This document shows, piece by piece, positions 7,130 to 13,653 of a DNA stretch of 23,055 bases. Positions within the stretch are counted from its first letter, which is position 1. Every line of letters starts with the position of its first letter. The notes below the pieces were generated by a model. That model was not told the DNA's origin. It did no database searches and saw only the letters and a list, made by a program, of their open reading frames with translations. A program made the position numbers and the translations under genes. Source of the DNA: Deltaproteobacteria bacterium (GTDB taxonomy: Bacteria > Desulfobacterota > Anaeroferrophillalia > Anaeroferrophillales > Tharpellaceae). The DNA lies in the NCBI GenBank assembly GCA_013153415.1, contig JAADEO010000145.1, positions 1 to 23,055 on the forward strand, in the 5' to 3' direction.

Positions 7130-7960
7130 ATGACCGCTAAAATATTTTCCTACTATCCCGGTTGCACCTCGCATTCGACTGCGATCGAGTATATCGAAGC
7201 CAGTCTGGCCGTGATCGAGGCCCTGGGGATCGAGCTCCGGGAGCTTCCCGACTGGTGTTGCTGTGGTGCCGCTTCGGCTCACAATCTTTCCTCGAGTCTG
7301 GCCCTGGGACTTTCATCCTACAATGTCGCCGAGGCCCAGAAAGAGGGCCGTGACCTGGTGATTCCCTGCGCCGGCTGCTATGGAAATCTGGCCCAGGCCG
7401 ATTACGCCATGCGGCATGATGCCGAGGTCCGTCGTCGCCTCGAGAGTGAATTCGAATTCAGCTTCAAAGATGAGATCAGGATGCTTTCTCTGGTCGATCT
7501 TCTGGCTGCTGAGGAGTTGCGCGGTGAGATCAAGGCTTTGGTGAAAAAGCCGCTCGATGGTCTCAAGGTGGTTTGCTACTATGGCTGCGCCATCGTCAGG
7601 CCCGGCGCGGTTACCGGGGTTGATGACTGTGAAAATCCCCGGCGCATCGATTCCCTGGTCGCTGATCTCGGTGCCGAGGTCATCGACTGGTCCTGCAAAG
7701 TCGACTGTTGCGGTGGCGATCTCGGCCTTACCGATGCCGAGAAAACGGCTGAGCTGGTCGGCCGGATCGTCGATTACGCTGAGGCTGCCGGGGCCGATTG
7801 CCTGGTTACTTCATGCGCTCTATGTCAGGCCAATGTCGATATCCGCCAGTCGCGGATGCCGATTCTCTATTTTACCGAGCTCATGGCCGAGGCCTTCGAG
7901 ATCGGCGACCGCGCCCGCTGGTGGAAGAAGCACTTCAACGACCCGGGTAAACTGTTTTAA
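7130..7960 (+). CDS. hdrB: Heterodisulfide reductase subunit B (HdrB2)
   Basis: This is the second catalytic CCG-domain subunit. The 276-residue product has both five-Cys sets: Cys12 (YYPGC), Cys44/45, Cys80 and Cys83 (CAGC); then Cys149, Cys153 (CYYGC), Cys193/194 (DCCGGD), Cys229 and Cys232 (CALC). In methanogens each set holds part of a non-cubane [4Fe-4S] cluster at the disulfide site. One oddity is a third adjacent cysteine, Cys43, giving DWCCCGA where HdrB1 has DWTCCGA. The gene follows hdrC2 and precedes the fused hdrA3, the order C-B-A being the same as in the first module. The ATG at 7130 is the natural family start (FSYYPGCT) but lacks a clear ribosome site. The physiological disulfide or acceptor is unknown. 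Confidence 0.92.
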   Translation: MTAKIFSYYPGCTSHSTAIEYIEASLAVIEALGIELRELPDWCCCGAASAHNLSSSLALGLSSYNVAEAQKEGRDLVIPCAGCYGNLAQADYAMRHDAEVRRRLESEFEFSFKDEIRMLSLVDLLAAEELRGEIKALVKKPLDGLKVVCYYGCAIVRPGAVTGVDDCENPRRIDSLVADLGAEVIDWSCKVDCCGGDLGLTDAEKTAELVGRIVDYAEAAGADCLVTSCALCQANVDIRQSRMPILYFTELMAEAFEIGDRARWWKKHFNDPGKLF

Positions 7961-7980
7961 TCTTTTTTCTGAGTTGTCAG

Positions 7981-10900
7981 ATGTCAACCAAATCTCTTGC
8001 CAATAAAAATGTGGTAGTGGTCGGCGGTGGTTTTGCCGGGATGACGGCAGCCCTGCAGCTGGCCGGCCAGGGGGTCGAAGTGACCCTGCTGGAGAAAGAG
8101 GCCGCGATCGGCGGCTTCTTCCCCCTGCTCGACAATACTTTTCCCACCCACTCCTGCGGGGTTTGTTTCCTGTCACCGAAACAGCCGGCCTACTGTCCCT
8201 TCGTCGAGTGCCGGCTGAGCCGCAACCTCACGGTCAAAACCTCAAGCCGGCCCCTTTCCCTTAAAGGGGAGCCGGGAGCCTTCCGGCTCGGGATCGAAAC
8301 CGTCAGCGGTTGCGTGGATCCGCAGAAATGCATCGATTGCGGAAAATGCGTCGAGATCTGCCCGGTCGAGACTCCCAGCGAGTTCAGTGACGGTCTCGAA
8401 ATGCGCAAGGCCGTCTACAAGGTTTTCCCCAAGATGGTCAGTGGCGGCTACCTGCTGGATGAGGAAAACTGCAACCAGTGCGGTGCCTGTGTCGAAGCCT
8501 GTCCGACCGGGGCGATCGAGTTGGGAAAAGCAGCGACTGTCACCGAAGAATTGGAGGCCGACGCTATCCTTCTGACTCCCGGTTTCACCCTTGAAGAGGG
8601 CGGGATCAAGGGAGAATACGGTTTCGGCCGCTATGCCAATGTCATTACCTCACGGCAGATGGAACGCATGATCAGTTTTTCGGGACCCACTGGTGGCCGG
8701 CCGCTGACGGTTGCCGATAAAAAGGTGCCCAGCAAGATCGCTTTCATCCAGTGCGTCGGTTCGCGTGATATCTCCTGCGGTCGGGGCTACTGCTCGTCGG
8801 TCTGCTGCATGTACGCGACCAAACAGGCGATGTTTGTCAAGCAACGCTCGCCCGAGACCGAGGTTGTGGTCTACTACATGGATCTGCGCGGCATGGGCAA
8901 GGATTACGAAAAATATTTCAACCGGGCCCGCAATGAGTTTGGCATCGAATATCGGCGTTCGATGGTTTCGACCGTCCACGAGGATCCCCGTAGTCGCAGG
9001 CTCAACCTGGTTTATGAGCGGGATGGGAAATTTGTCGAGGAGGCCTACGACCTGGTCGTCCTCTCTCTCGGTTTCGATGCTCCGAGACTCGATTTCGCCG
9101 CCGACTGCGGACTGGAACTGGATGACTACGGTTTTGTCCGGACCCCCGAGTTCTCACCCGGTCGGACTTCGATCGAGGGGGTTTTCGCCGCCGGTGCTTT
9201 CTGCGGGCCCAAAGATATTCCCGAATCGGTACTCGAGGCTCAGGCCGCGGCCGCGGATCTGGCCGGGATGCTGATGCAGCCCGCTGCCAAAGAAGCTGAA
9301 GGAGATGGTGAAGTTGCTGCCGGGCCCGATGAGGGTGCGGTCTGGAGCGAGGAGCCCCGCATCGGTTTTTTTCTCTGCTTCTGTGCCGGTACTCTCGGAG
9401 CGGAGCTCGATTACGCCGCCCTGACAACCGGTATGAAAAGACTCTCCCATGTCGCCTGTGTCGAGACGGTCGATGATCTTTGTACGCCCGAGGGCCTGAA
9501 AGGATTGCGGCGTTTCATTGGTGAGTATGAGCTCAACCGGGTGGTTCTGGCCGCCTGTTCGGTGCGTGAACTGGGCCGCAAGGTGGACGCTTTTGCCACG
9601 GAAATCGGCTTCAACCGCAACGCTTTTACAATTGTCAATCTGCGCGAGCAGGTGATTTTCCCGTTGTCAGGGTCACCTGAGGCTGCTACCGGTAAGGCTC
9701 TAAGTCTGTTGCGGGCCGCTCATGCCGGAATTTTCCGGGCTTTGCCGGCACCGAATCGGAAAGAACGGCTTGAACCGAGAACCCTGGTGGTCGGGGGTGG
9801 AACCGCCGGCATGGGGACGGCGTTGACCTTGGCCGGATACGGTTTCCCGGTGACCCTGGTCGAAAAGAGTGAGAGGCTCGGCGGTCGTCTCCATCAGGCC
9901 CGCTTCACTCTGGAGGGCGGAGATCCCGGCACGCTTCTCAGCCGGCTGGTGGCAGAGGTAGAGGAGACGGAAAACATCGATATCCTGCTGGCCGCTGAAA
10001 TCGTCTCGCACGAGGGAAGACCCGGGGCTTTCAAAACCGTGATCCGGGTCGGAGAAACCGATCACCTGGTCAGTCACGGGGCCCTGGTAATAGCGACCGG
10101 AGCCCGGGAAGCCGCCACCGATGAATATCTGTATGGTGAACAGGAACAGGTGTTGACCCAGTCCGATCTCGAGTCCCGGCTGACCGATGCTCCCGAATCT
10201 CTGCAAGTCTGCCGCGAGATCGTCATGATCCAGTGCGTTGGTTCGCGGGAAGCTAATGGCCGCGAATACTGTTCCCGGGTCTGTTGCACCCACGCCCTGA
10301 AAAATGCGCTCCGGTTGCAAGAGACAGTGCCGGAGGCCAGGATCACGATACTCTATCGTGACTTGCGGGCTTACGGCCTGTTCGAGGATTACTACCGTCA
10401 GGCCCGTGATGCGGGGATCCTTTTCACGCCTTATGAAGTCGATAACAAACCGGTTGTCGAGGCGGCCGGAAGCGCGTTGAAGCTGAAATACTATGATCAG
10501 ATTCTGCGACGGGAGATGACGCTCGAACCCGATCTGCTGGTTTTGAGTACCGGAATCGAGCCGGGCGACAATGGTGGCCTGGCTGAAATCTTCAACCTGC
10601 CGCTTGACGCTTACGGTTTTTTTGCTGAGGCCAACTCCAAGGCGGCGCTGGTTGATTTCGTCGGTGAAGGTCGCTATCACTGTGGCCTGGCCTCGGCTCC
10701 GGTCCATTTTCGTGAAACCCTGGTCCGGGCCCGGGCGGCGGCCGGCCGGGCCGCTACTTTTCTCGGCCAGCTGGAGATTGGAAGCGATAAGAACGCGGTT
10801 GAAGTCAGCGACCGTCTCTGTTCCGGATGCGGACTATGCGTTACAGCCTGTCCCTACGGAGCCCGTACCATCAACCCGGCTTCGATGATCGCCGAGATCG

Positions 10901-11019
10901 ATTACGCCCTTTGTCACGGCTGCGGCGCCTGCGCCGCCGTCTGTCCCAACGGTGCAACCCAACAGATCGGCTTTGTCAAGAGTCAGGTAATGGCGATGGG
11001 CTCGGAGCTGATAAGATAA
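7981..11019 (+). CDS. hdrA: Tandem HdrA-HdrA fusion flavoprotein (HdrA3)
   Basis: This 1012-residue protein holds two HdrA units. Unit 1 (1-432) has VVGGGFAGMTAA (13-24), HSCGVC (57-62), an inserted ferredoxin (Cys117/120/123/127 and Cys164/167/170/174) and the C-X12-C-X3-CC signature (Cys258-276). It has no N-terminal domain or C-terminal ferredoxin, like HdrA1. A 28-residue linker rich in Ala, Gly and acidic residues follows. Unit 2 (460-1012) has the HdrA N-terminal domain (FFLCFCAG), a second FAD fold (VVGGGTAGMGTA, 603-614), a C-X11-C-X3-CC signature (Cys752-769) and a C-terminal ferredoxin (Cys947/950/953/957 and Cys978/981/984/988). It lacks the CxxC, like HdrA2, and also the ferredoxin insert. 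Two FAD sites and many clusters make it the probable bifurcating hub, docking with MvhD encoded next. No ribosome site is obvious before ATG 7981. Confidence 0.9.
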   Translation: MSTKSLANKNVVVVGGGFAGMTAALQLAGQGVEVTLLEKEAAIGGFFPLLDNTFPTHSCGVCFLSPKQPAYCPFVECRLSRNLTVKTSSRPLSLKGEPGAFRLGIETVSGCVDPQKCIDCGKCVEICPVETPSEFSDGLEMRKAVYKVFPKMVSGGYLLDEENCNQCGACVEACPTGAIELGKAATVTEELEADAILLTPGFTLEEGGIKGEYGFGRYANVITSRQMERMISFSGPTGGRPLTVADKKVPSKIAFIQCVGSRDISCGRGYCSSVCCMYATKQAMFVKQRSPETEVVVYYMDLRGMGKDYEKYFNRARNEFGIEYRRSMVSTVHEDPRSRRLNLVYERDGKFVEEAYDLVVLSLGFDAPRLDFAADCGLELDDYGFVRTPEFSPGRTSIEGVFAAGAFCGPKDIPESVLEAQAAAADLAGMLMQPAAKEAEGDGEVAAGPDEGAVWSEEPRIGFFLCFCAGTLGAELDYAALTTGMKRLSHVACVETVDDLCTPEGLKGLRRFIGEYELNRVVLAACSVRELGRKVDAFATEIGFNRNAFTIVNLREQVIFPLSGSPEAATGKALSLLRAAHAGIFRALPAPNRKERLEPRTLVVGGGTAGMGTALTLAGYGFPVTLVEKSERLGGRLHQARFTLEGGDPGTLLSRLVAEVEETENIDILLAAEIVSHEGRPGAFKTVIRVGETDHLVSHGALVIATGAREAATDEYLYGEQEQVLTQSDLESRLTDAPESLQVCREIVMIQCVGSREANGREYCSRVCCTHALKNALRLQETVPEARITILYRDLRAYGLFEDYYRQARDAGILFTPYEVDNKPVVEAAGSALKLKYYDQILRREMTLEPDLLVLSTGIEPGDNGGLAEIFNLPLDAYGFFAEANSKAALVDFVGEGRYHCGLASAPVHFRETLVRARAAAGRAATFLGQLEIGSDKNAVEVSDRLCSGCGLCVTACPYGARTINPASMIAEIDYALCHGCGACAAVCPNGATQQIGFVKSQVMAMGSELIR

Positions 11020-11056
11020 TTCTCCATTCACAAAAAATTTGAGGAAGCAATCAGTC

Positions 11057-11500
11057 ATGTCGGAAAATACTCAGGAAAACAGTGGGTTTGAGCCCCGGAT
11101 CGTTGGTTTTCTCTGTCATTGGTGTACCTACACCGGGGCCGATCTGGCCGGAACCACCCGTCAGCAGTATCCGGCCGGAATCCGGATAATCCATCTGATG
11201 TGTTCCGGGGCGATCGATGTCGTCTACGTACTCAAGGCATTGCTGGACGGGGCTGACGGGGTTTTGATCGGTGGTTGTCATCCCGGTGACTGCCACTACC
11301 AGACCGGTAACCTCAAGGCCCGGCGGCGCATCGCCCTGTTGCGCAAGGTGCTGCAGACCCTGGGGCTCGACCAGGACCGCGTCTGGCTGCGCTGGATCAG
11401 TGCCAGCGAGGGCCGTCTCTTCGCCGAGACCATCCGCGAATACGACGCCGATCTCAGAGAGCAGGGCGAAAATCCCCTGGCTGCCGAATGGGACCTCTAG
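11057..11500 (+). CDS. mvhD: MvhD-like [2Fe-2S] protein, HdrA docking subunit
   Basis: MvhD-type proteins carry a [2Fe-2S] cluster and link HdrA to an electron-donating module such as a hydrogenase, a formate dehydrogenase or an NADH-oxidising unit. This 147-residue product has the whole family signature: Cys20 and Cys23 in FLCHWCTYTGADLAG, Cys49 in MCSGAID, and Cys74 and Cys79 in GGCHPGDCHYQTGN, with the usual C-terminal ISASEG motif. The start is ATG 11057 with GAGGAAG (11041-11047) at good spacing; an in-frame upstream ATG at 11039 precedes that site and is unlikely. It lies between hdrA3 and an FrhB-like gene. It is the only MvhD for two Hdr modules, so it may serve one module or both. 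Confidence 0.93.
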   Translation: MSENTQENSGFEPRIVGFLCHWCTYTGADLAGTTRQQYPAGIRIIHLMCSGAIDVVYVLKALLDGADGVLIGGCHPGDCHYQTGNLKARRRIALLRKVLQTLGLDQDRVWLRWISASEGRLFAETIREYDADLREQGENPLAAEWDL

Positions 11501-11527
11501 ATTAACAGAATTTCGGAGTTTTAGACT

Positions 11528-12676
11528 ATGAAAACCACGATTATCGATCTCGCCGGAGCCTCTTTCAATGACGGGATCGAAGCCTTTTTGACCCGCCTGT
11601 TGGAAAGCGGCCTGGTAGGTTCACTGCTGGTCCCGAAGAAAACCACCGGCGGCGACAACTATGTCCACGCCCTGATCAAGAATCCGGCTCTGCTCGCGGA
11701 TACCGATATCGCCGCTCCGGTGATGCCGGTGCAGGCGGCCCGGATTATCTCCAACCTGACCTTTCGCGATCCCGGGGAAAAAATCGGGGTGGTGGTCCGG
11801 CCCTGCGAAGCCCGGGCTTTGGTCGAGTTGTCCAAGTTCAAGCAGATTACTCGGGAATCGCTTCTGATCATTGCCGTCGACTGTCTCGGAACATACGAGC
11901 CCAAGGTCTTTTCGGCACTTATGAAAGAGGGTGGAGACCCGGCCGGGGATCTGCGTCGCCAGGCCTCCTCTGGCCCCTGTCAGCCAGCTGATGGGGCGGT
12001 TTTCCGCACCGCCTGTACGATTTGCGAGCATCCGGCGCTGAGCTGCGAGCTTGTAGACCTGGTGGTCGGTCTCTACGGGGTCGATAGTGGCAGCGAACTC
12101 TATTTCGAGGCCGGTGATGAGATCGCCACGGCCTTGGGCGAGAAGGGAGTCCTCGAATTCAACGACCTGACCTGCGGCAAGCGGGATGAGATCATTACCT
12201 CCCTGAAAGAGTCCCGGATCGGTGAGCGCGACCAGGTTCTCGGGGAGTTTTCCGGTCGGGTCGACTCCCTGAAAGGCATCCAGGCTCTGCTTTCGACCTG
12301 CATGCGCTGTCATAACTGCATGATCAACTGTCCGATCTGCTATTGTCGCGAGTGCGTATTCCGGTCGCCGACCTTCGAACATACCCCGGATCAGTACCTG
12401 GGTTGGGCCGAAGACAAAGGGGCGATCCGGATGCCGGCCAACACCGTGATGTTCCATCTGACCCGGCTGAATCACATGGTCATTTCCTGTATCGGCTGCG
12501 GCATGTGCGATACCGCCTGCCCCAATGACATCCCGGTGATGTCGCTTTTCCGGACGGTTGGCGGGCAGGCCCAGGCGATGATGGAATACGAGCCCGGTCG
12601 CAGCTACGACGAACCGGCTCCGGCTACGACTTTCCGCGACAATGAGCTCGAGGAGGAAGCCGGCTGCGGTCATTAG
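11528..12676 (+). CDS. FrhB/FdhB-like iron-sulfur flavoprotein (electron-entry subunit)
   Basis: This 382-residue product resembles the beta subunit of F420-reducing hydrogenase and its formate-dehydrogenase relatives, which bind FAD and exchange electrons with a soluble cofactor. The core signature VVVRPCEARALVELSKF spans 88-104, followed by IIAVDCLGTYEP (114-125) and CTICEHP (163-169). The C-terminal half adds a ferredoxin unit with Cys258/261/264/268, a dense Cys271/273/276 patch (CYCREC) and Cys321/324/327/331. It ends in a short acidic tail with Cys380. Homologues beside HdrA-MvhD genes are often labelled formate dehydrogenase beta, but no catalytic FdhA or hydrogenase subunit is encoded here. 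The donor could be NAD(P)H, F420, ferredoxin or a protein encoded elsewhere. TCGGAG before ATG 11528 serves as the ribosome site. Confidence 0.8.
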   Translation: MKTTIIDLAGASFNDGIEAFLTRLLESGLVGSLLVPKKTTGGDNYVHALIKNPALLADTDIAAPVMPVQAARIISNLTFRDPGEKIGVVVRPCEARALVELSKFKQITRESLLIIAVDCLGTYEPKVFSALMKEGGDPAGDLRRQASSGPCQPADGAVFRTACTICEHPALSCELVDLVVGLYGVDSGSELYFEAGDEIATALGEKGVLEFNDLTCGKRDEIITSLKESRIGERDQVLGEFSGRVDSLKGIQALLSTCMRCHNCMINCPICYCRECVFRSPTFEHTPDQYLGWAEDKGAIRMPANTVMFHLTRLNHMVISCIGCGMCDTACPNDIPVMSLFRTVGGQAQAMMEYEPGRSYDEPAPATTFRDNELEEEAGCGH

Positions 12677-12765
12677 CCATACAGGTTGCTCTTCGGTTTG
12701 AACAATATTTTAAGGAAATGTTGAAATAAATATCCTTGTTTTGCAGGCCGGAAAGACCTTTGGGT

Positions 12766-12784
12766 TGCGGGAGTTGTCCCCGCA
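12766..12784 (+). other. Small stem-loop in the spacer before the fumarate-reductase genes
   Basis: TGCGGG (12766-12771) and CCCGCA (12779-12784) can form a 6-bp stem with a 7-base loop. No U-run follows, so it is not a typical terminator. It sits in the longest spacer of the operon (12677-12839, 163 bp), between the FrhB-like gene and the Frd genes, where an RNA-processing or stability signal would be plausible. I could not find a convincing -35/-10 pair in the same spacer. Confidence 0.35.
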
Positions 12785-12839
12785 TCTGAGATATCGATTT
12801 TGTGTAATTACATCCCTGCTTTAAAGCTGGAGGTTAGAG

Positions 12840-13616
12840 ATGAGCGAGGTTAAAAAAGAGTTCAGGGTGGCTACCGGAGACCGGGCTATCCTGCCGGAAG
12901 GCACCCGTCTGGTGCCGATCTATATCATGGGCAAGAAGTACATGGTGCCCGAGACCATGACGATCCAGAAAGCGATCGAGTACGCCGGTTACCAGTTTAT
13001 CCGTTCCTGCGGTTGCCGGGGCGGAATCTGTGGTGCTTGTCCGACGGTCTACCGGATCCTGGGCGATTACCATCTCCATTTCTGTCTCGCCTGCCAGACC
13101 GTGGTCCAGGAGAACATGTACCTGACCCAGATTCCTTTCTTTCCGGCCAACCGGGCCGCTTACGACCTGGAGAAGGTCGATGCTTCGGCCGAGACCGTGG
13201 TCAAGCTCTATCCCGAGGTTATGAAATGCGTGGCCTGCAACACCTGCACCAAGTCCTGCCCGATGGATATCGAAGTCATGGAGTATGTCAATGCGGCGAT
13301 GCGCGGTGATATCGCCAAGGTCGCCAGACTCTCCTTCGACTGCATCCAGTGCGGTCTCTGCTCTTCGCGCTGTCCGGCCCAGATTCAGCATTTCCATCTG
13401 GCCCAGCTCTGTCGCAGGCTCTATGCCCGTTACCTGGTACCTCAGGCCGAGCATCTCAAACCCCGGGTCGCCGACATCAAAGCCGGCAAGTTCGAGGCGA
13501 TGCTCAAGGAGCTGGTCAACGACGATCAGGAGACCTTGAAAAAACTCTACGTCGAGCGTGAGATGGAGCCCCAGGACAGTACCGGCTGGGAACCGCAGGA
13601 TAAACGGTTTCTCTAG
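12840..13616 (+). CDS. Iron-sulfur subunit of a soluble fumarate reductase (FrdB/TfrB-like)
   Basis: This 258-residue protein should carry electrons to or from the flavoprotein encoded next. Its plant-type [2Fe-2S] domain has Cys59, Cys64, Cys67 (CRGGICGAC) and Cys85 (LACQTV), with extra Cys57 and Cys82. Two four-Cys motifs follow: CVACNTCTKSCP (Cys130/133/136/140) and CIQCGLCSSRCP (Cys168/171/174/178). Classical FrdB/SdhB has one [4Fe-4S] and a three-Cys [3Fe-4S] cluster beside the quinone, with wider spacing; here both look like [4Fe-4S]. It also lacks the C-terminal CCG domain of methanogen TfrB; HdrB1 and HdrB2 supply that domain separately. GGAGG (12829-12833) lies six bases before ATG 12840. 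No membrane anchor gene is nearby. Succinate dehydrogenase is the alternative name. Confidence 0.85.
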   Translation: MSEVKKEFRVATGDRAILPEGTRLVPIYIMGKKYMVPETMTIQKAIEYAGYQFIRSCGCRGGICGACPTVYRILGDYHLHFCLACQTVVQENMYLTQIPFFPANRAAYDLEKVDASAETVVKLYPEVMKCVACNTCTKSCPMDIEVMEYVNAAMRGDIAKVARLSFDCIQCGLCSSRCPAQIQHFHLAQLCRRLYARYLVPQAEHLKPRVADIKAGKFEAMLKELVNDDQETLKKLYVEREMEPQDSTGWEPQDKRFL

Positions 13617-13653
13617 GATAAAATTTTTTCGTTGTCATAGATGAGGTTAAATT

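Noticed and set aside
12698..12825. Internal promoter before the frd genes
   Set aside because: Candidate hexamers (TTGAAC with TAAATA; TTGTGT with TTTAAA) have spacers of 23 and 14 bp, outside the workable range.
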